From NCBI RefSeq assembly GCF_026213295.1, contig NC_079423.1, positions 11,979,787 through 12,043,786 on the forward strand: a stretch of DNA of 64,000 nucleotides. The letters run 5' to 3'. This stretch comes from Gadus chalcogrammus (Eukaryota; Chordata; Actinopteri; Gadiformes; Gadidae). Position 1 is the first letter of the stretch; each line of letters starts with the position of its first letter. Below are positions 24,635 through 38,890 of this stretch, piece after piece. The notes below the pieces were generated by a model that searched no databases, was not told the DNA's origin, and saw nothing but the letters and a program-made list of their open reading frames with translations. A program made the translations under genes and the position numbers.

Positions 24635-25162
24635 TTTCTTTTTCAACTCGAGCTCATTGACTCCGTGGCCTACCGTGGCGTACCGTGACCTGATGTTTAC
24701 TGCCAACCGCTTTGGAGGATTTAAGCAACATACAAAAACTGACAACGTCTCTCAAAACTATTTTTGTGAAACATGAGGACAGTATAGTGATACTGCCAGC
24801 AGGGAGCACCAGAGAGCTGAACCGACAGTTGTACATTTCTTAAACTTTCACCAACACAAACACGCACGCTCACTTCAGATCATGGGAGGACGTCAAAAAA
24901 TCACCACCCATTCTCTGACACTTTAACCGTTAACCTTGGTTCAAACATTTAACATCACACGCACACGCAGTGTATTTCAGATAATTAATGAATTCAGATG
25001 TCACAATGATCGTTTACATGGATAAGGAGTCCTACTGAATCAATTACTGCCGTTTATATCTAACTAATGATTGTTTTTGTAAGAGTGTAACGTCGAGCCT
25101 CAGCAGCTTTCTCACTCCTTATGTGCTACTGTATAAAACCTGGTTTTGCGCCTGCACTAATT

Positions 25163-25282
25163 GCTTACGGCCATACCACCCTGAACACGCCCGATCTCGT
25201 CTGATCTCGGAAGCTAAGCAGGGTCGGGCCTGGTTAGTACTTGGATGGGAGACCGCCTGGGAATACCAGGTGCTGTAAGCTT
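25163..25282 (+). rRNA. 5S rRNA, unit 37
   Basis: Reads as the reference; -80 G. Confidence 0.96.
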
Positions 25283-25810
25283 TTTCTTTTTCAACTCGAG
25301 CTCATTGACTCCGTGGCCTACCGTGGCGTACCGTGACCTGATGTTTACTGCCAACCGCTTTGGAGGATTTAAGCAACATACAAAAACTGACAACGTCTCT
25401 CAAAACTATTTTTGTGAAACATGAGGACAGTATAGTGATACTGCCAGCAGGGAGCACCAGAGAGCTGAACCGACAGTTGTACATTTCTTAAACTTTCACC
25501 AACACAAACACGCACGCTCACTTCAGATCATGGGAGGACGTCAAAAAATCACCACCCATTCTCTGACACTTTAACCGTTAACCTTGGTTCAAACATTTAA
25601 CATCACACGCACACGCAGTGTATTTCAGATAATTAATGAATTCAGATGTCACAATGATCGTTTACATGGATAAGGAGTCCTACTGAATCAATTACTGCCG
25701 TTTATATCTAACTAATGATTGTTTTTGTAAGAGTGTAACGTCGAGCCTCAGCAGCTTTCTCACTCCTTATGTGCTACTGTATAAAACCTGGTTTTGCGCC
25801 TGCACTAATT

Positions 25811-25930
25811 GCTTACGGCCATACCACCCTGAACACGCCCGATCTCGTCTGATCTCGGAAGCTAAGCAGGGTCGGGCCTGGTTAGTACTTGGATGGGAGA
25901 CCGCCTGGGAATACCAGGTGCTGTAAGCTT
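25811..25930 (+). rRNA. 5S rRNA, unit 38
   Basis: Reads as the reference; -80 G. Confidence 0.96.
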
Positions 25931-26458
25931 TTTCTTTTTCAACTCGAGCTCATTGACTCCGTGGCCTACCGTGGCGTACCGTGACCTGATGTTTACTGCC
26001 AACCGCTTTGGAGGATTTAAGCAACATACAAAAACTGACAACGTCTCTCAAAACTATTTTTGTGAAACATGAGGACAGTATAGTGATACTGCCAGCAGGG
26101 AGCACCAGAGAGCTGAACCGACAGTTGTACATTTCTTAAACTTTCACCAACACAAACACGCACGCTCACTTCAGATCATGGGAGGACGTCAAAAAATCAC
26201 CACCCATTCTCTGACACTTTAACCGTTAACCTTGGTTCAAACATTTAACATCACACGCACACGCAGTGTATTTCAGATAATTAATGAATTCAGATGTCAC
26301 AATGATCGTTTACATGGATAAGGAGTCCTACTGAATCAATTACTGCCGTTTATATCTAACTAATGATTGTTTTTGTAAAAGTGTAACGTCGAGCCTCAGC
26401 AGCTTTCTCACTCCTTATGTGCTACTGTATAAAACCTGGTTTTGCGCCTGCACTAATT

Positions 26459-26578
26459 GCTTACGGCCATACCACCCTGAACACGCCCGATCTCGTCTGA
26501 TCTCGGAAGCTAAGCAGGGTCGGGCCTGGTTAGTACTTGGATGGGAGACCGCCTGGGAATACCAGGTGCTGTAAGCTT
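26459..26578 (+). rRNA. 5S rRNA, unit 39
   Basis: Reads as the reference; -80 A. Confidence 0.96.
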
Positions 26579-27106
26579 TTTCTTTTTCAACTCGAGCTCA
26601 TTGACTCCGTGGCCTACCGTGGCGTACCGTGACCTGATGTTTACTGCCAACCGCTTTGGAGGATTTAAGCAACATACAAAAACTGACAACGTCTCTCAAA
26701 ACTATTTTTGTGAAACATGAGGACAGTATAGTGATACTGCCAGCAGGGAGCACCAGAGAGCTGAACCGACAGTTGTACATTTCTTAAACTTTCACCAACA
26801 CAAACACGCACGCTCACTTCAGATCATGGGAGGACGTCAAAAAATCACCACCCATTCTCTGACACTTTAACCGTTAACCTTGGTTCAAACATTTAACATC
26901 ACACGCACACGCAGTGTATTTCAGATAATTAATGAATTCAGATGTCACAATGATCGTTTACATGGATAAGGAGTCCTACTGAATCAATTACTGCCGTTTA
27001 TATCTAACTAATGATTGTTTTTGTAAAAGTGTAACGTCGAGCCTCAGCAGCTTTCTCACTCCTTATGTGCTACTGTATAAAACCTGGTTTTGCGCCTGCA
27101 CTAATT

Positions 27107-27226
27107 GCTTACGGCCATACCACCCTGAACACGCCCGATCTCGTCTGATCTCGGAAGCTAAGCAGGGTCGGGCCTGGTTAGTACTTGGATGGGAGACCGC
27201 CTGGGAATACCAGGTGCTGTAAGCTT
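27107..27226 (+). rRNA. 5S rRNA, unit 40
   Basis: Reads as the reference; -80 A. Confidence 0.96.
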
Positions 27227-27754
27227 TTTCTTTTTCAACTCGAGCTCATTGACTCCGTGGCCTACCGTGGCGTACCGTGACCTGATGTTTACTGCCAACC
27301 GCTTTGGAGGATTTAAGCAACATACAAAAACTGACAACGTCTCTCAAAACTATTTTTGTGAAACATGAGGACAGTATAGTGATACTGCCAGCAGGGAGCA
27401 CCAGAGAGCTGAACCGACAGTTGTACATTTCTTAAACTTTCACCAACACAAACACGCACGCTCACTTCAGATCATGGGAGGACGTCAAAAAATCACCACC
27501 CATTCTCTGACACTTTAACCGTTAACCTTGGTTCAAACATTTAACATCACACGCACACGCAGTGTATTTCAGATAATTAATGAATTCAGATGTCACAATG
27601 ATCGTTTACATGGATAAGGAGTCCTACTGAATCAATTACTGCCGTTTATATCTAACTAATGATTGTTTTTGTAAAAGTGTAACGTCGAGCCTCAGCAGCT
27701 TTCTCACTCCTTATGTGCTACTGTATAAAACCTGGTTTTGCGCCTGCACTAATT

Positions 27755-27874
27755 GCTTACGGCCATACCACCCTGAACACGCCCGATCTCGTCTGATCTC
27801 GGAAGCTAAGCAGGGTCGGGCCTGGTTAGTACTTGGATGGGAGACCGCCTGGGAATACCAGGTGCTGTAAGCTT
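27755..27874 (+). rRNA. 5S rRNA, unit 41
   Basis: Reads as the reference; -80 A. Confidence 0.96.
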
Positions 27875-28402
27875 TTTCTTTTTCAACTCGAGCTCATTGA
27901 CTCCGTGGCCTACCGTGGCGTACCGTGACCTGATGTTTACTGCCAACCGCTTTGGAGGATTTAAGCAACATACAAAAACTGACAACGTCTCTCAAAACTA
28001 TTTTTGTGAAACATGAGGACAGTATAGTGATACTGCCAGCAGGGAGCACCAGAGAGCTGAACCGACAGTTGTACATTTCTTAAACTTTCACCAACACAAA
28101 CACGCACGCTCACTTCAGATCATGGGAGGACGTCAAAAAATCACCACCCATTCTCTGACACTTTAACCGTTAACCTTGGTTCAAACATTTAACATCACAC
28201 GCACACGCAGTGTATTTCAGATAATTAATGAATTCAGATGTCACAATGATCGTTTACATGGATAAGGAGTCCTACTGAATCAATTACTGCCGTTTATATC
28301 TAACTAATGATTGTTTTTGTAAAAGTGTAACGTCGAGCCTCAGCAGCTTTCTCACTCCTTATGTGCTACTGTATAAAACCTGGTTTTGCGCCTGCACTAA
28401 TT

Positions 28403-28522
28403 GCTTACGGCCATACCACCCTGAACACGCCCGATCTCGTCTGATCTCGGAAGCTAAGCAGGGTCGGGCCTGGTTAGTACTTGGATGGGAGACCGCCTGG
28501 GAATACCAGGTGCTGTAAGCTT
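28403..28522 (+). rRNA. 5S rRNA, unit 42
   Basis: Reads as the reference; -80 A. Confidence 0.96.
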
Positions 28523-29050
28523 TTTCTTTTTCAACTCGAGCTCATTGACTCCGTGGCCTACCGTGGCGTACCGTGACCTGATGTTTACTGCCAACCGCTT
28601 TGGAGGATTTAAGCAACATACAAAAACTGACAACGTCTCTCAAAACTATTTTTGTGAAACATGAGGACAGTATAGTGATACTGCCAGCAGGGAGCACCAG
28701 AGAGCTGAACCGACAGTTGTACATTTCTTAAACTTTCACCAACACAAACACGCACGCTCACTTCAGATCATGGGAGGACGTCAAAAAATCACCACCCATT
28801 CTCTGACACTTTAACCGTTAACCTTGGTTCAAACATTTAACATCACACGCACACGCAGTGTATTTCAGATAATTAATGAATTCAGATGTCACAATGATCG
28901 TTTACATGGATAAGGAGTCCTACTGAATCAATTACTGCCGTTTATATCTAACTAATGATTGTTTTTGTAAAAGTGTAACGTCGAGCCTCAGCAGCTTTCT
29001 CACTCCTTATGTGCTACTGTATAAAACCTGGTTTTGCGCCTGCACTAATT

Positions 29051-29170
29051 GCTTACGGCCATACCACCCTGAACACGCCCGATCTCGTCTGATCTCGGAA
29101 GCTAAGCAGGGTCGGGCCTGGTTAGTACTTGGATGGGAGACCGCCTGGGAATACCAGGTGCTGTAAGCTT
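29051..29170 (+). rRNA. 5S rRNA, unit 43
   Basis: Reads as the reference; -80 A. Confidence 0.96.
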
Positions 29171-29698
29171 TTTCTTTTTCAACTCGAGCTCATTGACTCC
29201 GTGGCCTACCGTGGCGTACCGTGACCTGATGTTTACTGCCAACCGCTTTGGAGGATTTAAGCAACATACAAAAACTGACAACGTCTCTCAAAACTATTTT
29301 TGTGAAACATGAGGACAGTATAGTGATACTGCCAGCAGGGAGCACCAGAGAGCTGAACCGACAGTTGTACATTTCTTAAACTTTCACCAACACAAACACG
29401 CACGCTCACTTCAGATCATGGGAGGACGTCAAAAAATCACCACCCATTCTCTGACACTTTAACCGTTAACCTTGGTTCAAACATTTAACATCACACGCAC
29501 ACGCAGTGTATTTCAGATAATTAATGAATTCAGATGTCACAATGATCGTTTACATGGATAAGGAGTCCTACTGAATCAATTACTGCCGTTTATATCTAAC
29601 TAATGATTGTTTTTGTAAAAGTGTAACGTCGAGCCTCAGCAGCTTTCTCACTCCTTATGTGCTACTGTATAAAACCTGGTTTTGCGCCTGCACTAATT

Positions 29699-29818
29699 GC
29701 TTACGGCCATACCACCCTGAACACGCCCGATCTCGTCTGATCTCGGAAGCTAAGCAGGGTCGGGCCTGGTTAGTACTTGGATGGGAGACCGCCTGGGAAT
29801 ACCAGGTGCTGTAAGCTT
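29699..29818 (+). rRNA. 5S rRNA, unit 44
   Basis: Reads as the reference; -80 A. Confidence 0.96.
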
Positions 29819-30346
29819 TTTCTTTTTCAACTCGAGCTCATTGACTCCGTGGCCTACCGTGGCGTACCGTGACCTGATGTTTACTGCCAACCGCTTTGGA
29901 GGATTTAAGCAACATACAAAAACTGACAACGTCTCTCAAAACTATTTTTGTGAAACATGAGGACAGTATAGTGATACTGCCAGCAGGGAGCACCAGAGAG
30001 CTGAACCGACAGTTGTACATTTCTTAAACTTTCACCAACACAAACACGCACGCTCACTTCAGATCATGGGAGGACGTCAAAAAATCACCACCCATTCTCT
30101 GACACTTTAACCGTTAACCTTGGTTCAAACATTTAACATCACACGCACACGCAGTGTATTTCAGATAATTAATGAATTCAGATGTCACAATGATCGTTTA
30201 CATGGATAAGGAGTCCTACTGAATCAATTACTGCCGTTTATATCTAACTAATGATTGTTTTTGTAAGAGTGTAACGTCGAGCCTCAGCAGCTTTCTCACT
30301 CCTTATGTGCTACTGTATAAAACCTGGTTTTGCGCCTGCACTAATT

Positions 30347-30466
30347 GCTTACGGCCATACCACCCTGAACACGCCCGATCTCGTCTGATCTCGGAAGCTA
30401 AGCAGGGTCGGGCCTGGTTAGTACTTGGATGGGAGACCGCCTGGGAATACCAGGTGCTGTAAGCTT
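30347..30466 (+). rRNA. 5S rRNA, unit 45
   Basis: Reads as the reference; -80 G. Confidence 0.96.
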
Positions 30467-30994
30467 TTTCTTTTTCAACTCGAGCTCATTGACTCCGTGG
30501 CCTACCGTGGCGTACCGTGACCTGATGTTTACTGCCAACCGCTTTGGAGGATTTAAGCAACATACAAAAACTGACAACGTCTCTCAAAACTATTTTTGTG
30601 AAACATGAGGACAGTATAGTGATACTGCCAGCAGGGAGCACCAGAGAGCTGAACCGACAGTTGTACATTTCTTAAACTTTCACCAACACAAACACGCACG
30701 CTCACTTCAGATCATGGGAGGACGTCAAAAAATCACCACCCATTCTCTGACACTTTAACCGTTAACCTTGGTTCAAACATTTAACATCACACGCACACGC
30801 AGTGTATTTCAGATAATTAATGAATTCAGATGTCACAATGATCGTTTACATGGATAAGGAGTCCTACTGAATCAATTACTGCCGTTTATATCTAACTAAT
30901 GATTGTTTTTGTAAAAGTGTAACGTCGAGCCTCAGCAGCTTTCTCACTCCTTATGTGCTACTGTATAAAACCTGGTTTTGCGCCTGCACTAATT

Positions 30995-31114
30995 GCTTAC
31001 GGCCATACCACCCTGAACACGCCCGATCTCGTCTGATCTCGGAAGCTAAGCAGGGTCGGGCCTGGTTAGTACTTGGATGGGAGACCGCCTGGGAATACCA
31101 GGTGCTGTAAGCTT
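30995..31114 (+). rRNA. 5S rRNA, unit 46
   Basis: Reads as the reference; -80 A. Confidence 0.96.
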
Positions 31115-31642
31115 TTTCTTTTTCAACTCGAGCTCATTGACTCCGTGGCCTACCGTGGCGTACCGTGACCTGATGTTTACTGCCAACCGCTTTGGAGGAT
31201 TTAAGCAACATACAAAAACTGACAACGTCTCTCAAAACTATTTTTGTGAAACATGAGGACAGTATAGTGATACTGCCAGCAGGGAGCACCAGAGAGCTGA
31301 ACCGACAGTTGTACATTTCTTAAACTTTCACCAACACAAACACGCACGCTCACTTCAGATCATGGGAGGACGTCAAAAAATCACCACCCATTCTCTGACA
31401 CTTTAACCGTTAACCTTGGTTCAAACATTTAACATCACACGCACACGCAGTGTATTTCAGATAATTAATGAATTCAGATGTCACAATGATCGTTTACATG
31501 GATAAGGAGTCCTACTGAATCAATTACTGCCGTTTATATCTAACTAATGATTGTTTTTGTAAAAGTGTAACGTCGAGCCTCAGCAGCTTTCTCACTCCTT
31601 ATGTGCTACTGTATAAAACCTGGTTTTGCGCCTGCACTAATT

Positions 31643-31762
31643 GCTTACGGCCATACCACCCTGAACACGCCCGATCTCGTCTGATCTCGGAAGCTAAGCA
31701 GGGTCGGGCCTGGTTAGTACTTGGATGGGAGACCGCCTGGGAATACCAGGTGCTGTAAGCTT
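31643..31762 (+). rRNA. 5S rRNA, unit 47
   Basis: Reads as the reference; -80 A. Confidence 0.96.
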
Positions 31763-32290
31763 TTTCTTTTTCAACTCGAGCTCATTGACTCCGTGGCCTA
31801 CCGTGGCGTACCGTGACCTGATGTTTACTGCCAACCGCTTTGGAGGATTTAAGCAACATACAAAAACTGACAACGTCTCTCAAAACTATTTTTGTGAAAC
31901 ATGAGGACAGTATAGTGATACTGCCAGCAGGGAGCACCAGAGAGCTGAACCGACAGTTGTACATTTCTTAAACTTTCACCAACACAAACACGCACGCTCA
32001 CTTCAGATCATGGGAGGACGTCAAAAAATCACCACCCATTCTCTGACACTTTAACCGTTAACCTTGGTTCAAACATTTAACATCACACGCACACGCAGTG
32101 TATTTCAGATAATTAATGAATTCAGATGTCACAATGATCGTTTACATGGATAAGGAGTCCTACTGAATCAATTACTGCCGTTTATATCTAACTAATGATT
32201 GTTTTTGTAAGAGTGTAACGTCGAGCCTCAGCAGCTTTCTCACTCCTTATGTGCTACTGTATAAAACCTGGTTTTGCGCCTGCACTAATT

Positions 32291-32410
32291 GCTTACGGCC
32301 ATACCACCCTGAACACGCCCGATCTCGTCTGATCTCGGAAGCTAAGCAGGGTCGGGCCTGGTTAGTACTTGGATGGGAGACCGCCTGGGAATACCAGGTG
32401 CTGTAAGCTT
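32291..32410 (+). rRNA. 5S rRNA, unit 48
   Basis: Reads as the reference; -80 G. Confidence 0.96.
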
Positions 32411-32938
32411 TTTCTTTTTCAACTCGAGCTCATTGACTCCGTGGCCTACCGTGGCGTACCGTGACCTGATGTTTACTGCCAACCGCTTTGGAGGATTTAA
32501 GCAACATACAAAAACTGACAACGTCTCTCAAAACTATTTTTGTGAAACATGAGGACAGTATAGTGATACTGCCAGCAGGGAGCACCAGAGAGCTGAACCG
32601 ACAGTTGTACATTTCTTAAACTTTCACCAACACAAACACGCACGCTCACTTCAGATCATGGGAGGACGTCAAAAAATCACCACCCATTCTCTGACACTTT
32701 AACCGTTAACCTTGGTTCAAACATTTAACATCACACGCACACGCAGTGTATTTCAGATAATTAATGAATTCAGATGTCACAATGATCGTTTACATGGATA
32801 AGGAGTCCTACTGAATCAATTACTGCCGTTTATATCTAACTAATGATTGTTTTTGTAAAAGTGTAACGTCGAGCCTCAGCAGCTTTCTCACTCCTTATGT
32901 GCTACTGTATAAAACCTGGTTTTGCGCCTGCACTAATT

Positions 32939-33058
32939 GCTTACGGCCATACCACCCTGAACACGCCCGATCTCGTCTGATCTCGGAAGCTAAGCAGGGT
33001 CGGGCCTGGTTAGTACTTGGATGGGAGACCGCCTGGGAATACCAGGTGCTGTAAGCTT
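32939..33058 (+). rRNA. 5S rRNA, unit 49
   Basis: Reads as the reference; -80 A. Confidence 0.96.
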
Positions 33059-33586
33059 TTTCTTTTTCAACTCGAGCTCATTGACTCCGTGGCCTACCGT
33101 GGCGTACCGTGACCTGATGTTTACTGCCAACCGCTTTGGAGGATTTAAGCAACATACAAAAACTGACAACGTCTCTCAAAACTATTTTTGTGAAACATGA
33201 GGACAGTATAGTGATACTGCCAGCAGGGAGCACCAGAGAGCTGAACCGACAGTTGTACATTTCTTAAACTTTCACCAACACAAACACGCACGCTCACTTC
33301 AGATCATGGGAGGACGTCAAAAAATCACCACCCATTCTCTGACACTTTAACCGTTAACCTTGGTTCAAACATTTAACATCACACGCACACGCAGTGTATT
33401 TCAGATAATTAATGAATTCAGATGTCACAATGATCGTTTACATGGATAAGGAGTCCTACTGAATCAATTACTGCCGTTTATATCTAACTAATGATTGTTT
33501 TTGTAAAAGTGTAACGTCGAGCCTCAGCAGCTTTCTCACTCCTTATGTGCTACTGTATAAAACCTGGTTTTGCGCCTGCACTAATT

Positions 33587-33706
33587 GCTTACGGCCATAC
33601 CACCCTGAACACGCCCGATCTCGTCTGATCTCGGAAGCTAAGCAGGGTCGGGCCTGGTTAGTACTTGGATGGGAGACCGCCTGGGAATACCAGGTGCTGT
33701 AAGCTT
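33587..33706 (+). rRNA. 5S rRNA, unit 50
   Basis: Reads as the reference; -80 A. Confidence 0.96.
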
Positions 33707-34234
33707 TTTCTTTTTCAACTCGAGCTCATTGACTCCGTGGCCTACCGTGGCGTACCGTGACCTGATGTTTACTGCCAACCGCTTTGGAGGATTTAAGCAA
33801 CATACAAAAACTGACAACGTCTCTCAAAACTATTTTTGTGAAACATGAGGACAGTATAGTGATACTGCCAGCAGGGAGCACCAGAGAGCTGAACCGACAG
33901 TTGTACATTTCTTAAACTTTCACCAACACAAACACGCACGCTCACTTCAGATCATGGGAGGACGTCAAAAAATCACCACCCATTCTCTGACACTTTAACC
34001 GTTAACCTTGGTTCAAACATTTAACATCACACGCACACGCAGTGTATTTCAGATAATTAATGAATTCAGATGTCACAATGATCGTTTACATGGATAAGGA
34101 GTCCTACTGAATCAATTACTGCCGTTTATATCTAACTAATGATTGTTTTTGTAAAAGTGTAACGTCGAGCCTCAGCAGCTTTCTCACTCCTTATGTGCTA
34201 CTGTATAAAACCTGGTTTTGCGCCTGCACTAATT

Positions 34235-34354
34235 GCTTACGGCCATACCACCCTGAACACGCCCGATCTCGTCTGATCTCGGAAGCTAAGCAGGGTCGGG
34301 CCTGGTTAGTACTTGGATGGGAGACCGCCTGGGAATACCAGGTGCTGTAAGCTT
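34235..34354 (+). rRNA. 5S rRNA, unit 51
   Basis: Reads as the reference; -80 A. Confidence 0.96.
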
Positions 34355-34882
34355 TTTCTTTTTCAACTCGAGCTCATTGACTCCGTGGCCTACCGTGGCG
34401 TACCGTGACCTGATGTTTACTGCCAACCGCTTTGGAGGATTTAAGCAACATACAAAAACTGACAACGTCTCTCAAAACTATTTTTGTGAAACATGAGGAC
34501 AGTATAGTGATACTGCCAGCAGGGAGCACCAGAGAGCTGAACCGACAGTTGTACATTTCTTAAACTTTCACCAACACAAACACGCACGCTCACTTCAGAT
34601 CATGGGAGGACGTCAAAAAATCACCACCCATTCTCTGACACTTTAACCGTTAACCTTGGTTCAAACATTTAACATCACACGCACACGCAGTGTATTTCAG
34701 ATAATTAATGAATTCAGATGTCACAATGATCGTTTACATGGATAAGGAGTCCTACTGAATCAATTACTGCCGTTTATATCTAACTAATGATTGTTTTTGT
34801 AAAAGTGTAACGTCGAGCCTCAGCAGCTTTCTCACTCCTTATGTGCTACTGTATAAAACCTGGTTTTGCGCCTGCACTAATT

Positions 34883-35002
34883 GCTTACGGCCATACCACC
34901 CTGAACACGCCCGATCTCGTCTGATCTCGGAAGCTAAGCAGGGTCGGGCCTGGTTAGTACTTGGATGGGAGACCGCCTGGGAATACCAGGTGCTGTAAGC
35001 TT
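34883..35002 (+). rRNA. 5S rRNA, unit 52
   Basis: Reads as the reference; -80 A; +146 C. Confidence 0.96.
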
Positions 35003-35530
35003 TTTCTTTTTCAACTCGAGCTCATTGCCTCCGTGGCCTACCGTGGCGTACCGTGACCTGATGTTTACTGCCAACCGCTTTGGAGGATTTAAGCAACATA
35101 CAAAAACTGACAACGTCTCTCAAAACTATTTTTGTGAAACATGAGGACAGTATAGTGATACTGCCAGCAGGGAGCACCAGAGAGCTGAACCGACAGTTGT
35201 ACATTTCTTAAACTTTCACCAACACAAACACGCACGCTCACTTCAGATCATGGGAGGACGTCAAAAAATCACCACCCATTCTCTGACACTTTAACCGTTA
35301 ACCTTGGTTCAAACATTTAACATCACACGCACACGCAGTGTATTTCAGATAATTAATGAATTCAGATGTCACAATGATCGTTTACATGGATAAGGAGTCC
35401 TACTGAATCAATTACTGCCGTTTATATCTAACTAATGATTGTTTTTGTAAAAGTGTAACGTCGAGCCTCAGCAGCTTTCTCACTCCTTATGTGCTACTGT
35501 ATAAAACCTGGTTTTGCGCCTGCACTAATT

Positions 35531-35650
35531 GCTTACGGCCATACCACCCTGAACACGCCCGATCTCGTCTGATCTCGGAAGCTAAGCAGGGTCGGGCCTG
35601 GTTAGTACTTGGATGGGAGACCGCCTGGGAATACCAGGTGCTGTAAGCTT
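35531..35650 (+). rRNA. 5S rRNA, unit 53
   Basis: Reads as the reference; -80 A. Confidence 0.96.
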
Positions 35651-36178
35651 TTTCTTTTTCAACTCGAGCTCATTGACTCCGTGGCCTACCGTGGCGTACC
35701 GTGACCTGATGTTTACTGCCAACCGCTTTGGAGGATTTAAGCAACATACAAAAACTGACAACGTCTCTCAAAACTATTTTTGTGAAACATGAGGACAGTA
35801 TAGTGATACTGCCAGCAGGGAGCACCAGAGAGCTGAACCGACAGTTGTACATTTCTTAAACTTTCACCAACACAAACACGCACGCTCACTTCAGATCATG
35901 GGAGGACGTCAAAAAATCACCACCCATTCTCTGACACTTTAACCGTTAACCTTGGTTCAAACATTTAACATCACACGCACACGCAGTGTATTTCAGATAA
36001 TTAATGAATTCAGATGTCACAATGATCGTTTACATGGATAAGGAGTCCTACTGAATCAATTACTGCCGTTTATATCTAACTAATGATTGTTTTTGTAAGA
36101 GTGTAACGTCGAGCCTCAGCAGCTTTCTCACTCCTTATGTGCTACTGTATAAAACCTGGTTTTGCGCCTGCACTAATT

Positions 36179-36298
36179 GCTTACGGCCATACCACCCTGA
36201 ACACGCCCGATCTCGTCTGATCTCGGAAGCTAAGCAGGGTCGGGCCTGGTTAGTACTTGGATGGGAGACCGCCTGGGAATACCAGGTGCTGTAAGCTT
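36179..36298 (+). rRNA. 5S rRNA, unit 54
   Basis: Reads as the reference; -80 G. Confidence 0.96.
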
Positions 36299-36826
36299 TT
36301 TCTTTTTCAACTCGAGCTCATTGACTCCGTGGCCTACCGTGGCGTACCGTGACCTGATGTTTACTGCCAACCGCTTTGGAGGATTTAAGCAACATACAAA
36401 AACTGACAACGTCTCTCAAAACTATTTTTGTGAAACATGAGGACAGTATAGTGATACTGCCAGCAGGGAGCACCAGAGAGCTGAACCGACAGTTGTACAT
36501 TTCTTAAACTTTCACCAACACAAACACGCACGCTCACTTCAGATCATGGGAGGACGTCAAAAAATCACCACCCATTCTCTGACACTTTAACCGTTAACCT
36601 TGGTTCAAACATTTAACATCACACGCACACGCAGTGTATTTCAGATAATTAATGAATTCAGATGTCACAATGATCGTTTACATGGATAAGGAGTCCTACT
36701 GAATCAATTACTGCCGTTTATATCTAACTAATGATTGTTTTTGTAAAAGTGTAACGTCGAGCCTCAGCAGCTTTCTCACTCCTTATGTGCTACTGTATAA
36801 AACCTGGTTTTGCGCCTGCACTAATT

Positions 36827-36946
36827 GCTTACGGCCATACCACCCTGAACACGCCCGATCTCGTCTGATCTCGGAAGCTAAGCAGGGTCGGGCCTGGTTA
36901 GTACTTGGATGGGAGACCGCCTGGGAATACCAGGTGCTGTAAGCTT
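36827..36946 (+). rRNA. 5S rRNA, unit 55
   Basis: Reads as the reference; -80 A. Confidence 0.96.
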
Positions 36947-37474
36947 TTTCTTTTTCAACTCGAGCTCATTGACTCCGTGGCCTACCGTGGCGTACCGTGA
37001 CCTGATGTTTACTGCCAACCGCTTTGGAGGATTTAAGCAACATACAAAAACTGACAACGTCTCTCAAAACTATTTTTGTGAAACATGAGGACAGTATAGT
37101 GATACTGCCAGCAGGGAGCACCAGAGAGCTGAACCGACAGTTGTACATTTCTTAAACTTTCACCAACACAAACACGCACGCTCACTTCAGATCATGGGAG
37201 GACGTCAAAAAATCACCACCCATTCTCTGACACTTTAACCGTTAACCTTGGTTCAAACATTTAACATCACACGCACACGCAGTGTATTTCAGATAATTAA
37301 TGAATTCAGATGTCACAATGATCGTTTACATGGATAAGGAGTCCTACTGAATCAATTACTGCCGTTTATATCTAACTAATGATTGTTTTTGTAAAAGTGT
37401 AACGTCGAGCCTCAGCAGCTTTCTCACTCCTTATGTGCTACTGTATAAAACCTGGTTTTGCGCCTGCACTAATT

Positions 37475-37594
37475 GCTTACGGCCATACCACCCTGAACAC
37501 GCCCGATCTCGTCTGATCTCGGAAGCTAAGCAGGGTCGGGCCTGGTTAGTACTTGGATGGGAGACCGCCTGGGAATACCAGGTGCTGTAAGCTT
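37475..37594 (+). rRNA. 5S rRNA, unit 56
   Basis: Reads as the reference; -80 A. Confidence 0.96.
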
Positions 37595-38122
37595 TTTCTT
37601 TTTCAACTCGAGCTCATTGACTCCGTGGCCTACCGTGGCGTACCGTGACCTGATGTTTACTGCCAACCGCTTTGGAGGATTTAAGCAACATACAAAAACT
37701 GACAACGTCTCTCAAAACTATTTTTGTGAAACATGAGGACAGTATAGTGATACTGCCAGCAGGGAGCACCAGAGAGCTGAACCGACAGTTGTACATTTCT
37801 TAAACTTTCACCAACACAAACACGCACGCTCACTTCAGATCATGGGAGGACGTCAAAAAATCACCACCCATTCTCTGACACTTTAACCGTTAACCTTGGT
37901 TCAAACATTTAACATCACACGCACACGCAGTGTATTTCAGATAATTAATGAATTCAGATGTCACAATGATCGTTTACATGGATAAGGAGTCCTACTGAAT
38001 CAATTACTGCCGTTTATATCTAACTAATGATTGTTTTTGTAAAAGTGTAACGTCGAGCCTCAGCAGCTTTCTCACTCCTTATGTGCTACTGTATAAAACC
38101 TGGTTTTGCGCCTGCACTAATT

Positions 38123-38242
38123 GCTTACGGCCATACCACCCTGAACACGCCCGATCTCGTCTGATCTCGGAAGCTAAGCAGGGTCGGGCCTGGTTAGTAC
38201 TTGGATGGGAGACCGCCTGGGAATACCAGGTGCTGTAAGCTT
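38123..38242 (+). rRNA. 5S rRNA, unit 57
   Basis: Reads as the reference; -80 A. Confidence 0.96.
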
Positions 38243-38770
38243 TTTCTTTTTCAACTCGAGCTCATTGACTCCGTGGCCTACCGTGGCGTACCGTGACCTG
38301 ATGTTTACTGCCAACCGCTTTGGAGGATTTAAGCAACATACAAAAACTGACAACGTCTCTCAAAACTATTTTTGTGAAACATGAGGACAGTATAGTGATA
38401 CTGCCAGCAGGGAGCACCAGAGAGCTGAACCGACAGTTGTACATTTCTTAAACTTTCACCAACACAAACACGCACGCTCACTTCAGATCATGGGAGGACG
38501 TCAAAAAATCACCACCCATTCTCTGACACTTTAACCGTTAACCTTGGTTCAAACATTTAACATCACACGCACACGCAGTGTATTTCAGATAATTAATGAA
38601 TTCAGATGTCACAATGATCGTTTACATGGATAAGGAGTCCTACTGAATCAATTACTGCCGTTTATATCTAACTAATGATTGTTTTTGTAAAAGTGTAACG
38701 TCGAGCCTCAGCAGCTTTCTCACTCCTTATGTGCTACTGTATAAAACCTGGTTTTGCGCCTGCACTAATT

Positions 38771-38890
38771 GCTTACGGCCATACCACCCTGAACACGCCC
38801 GATCTCGTCTGATCTCGGAAGCTAAGCAGGGTCGGGCCTGGTTAGTACTTGGATGGGAGACCGCCTGGGAATACCAGGTGCTGTAAGCTT
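38771..38890 (+). rRNA. 5S rRNA, unit 58
   Basis: Reads as the reference; -80 A. Confidence 0.96.
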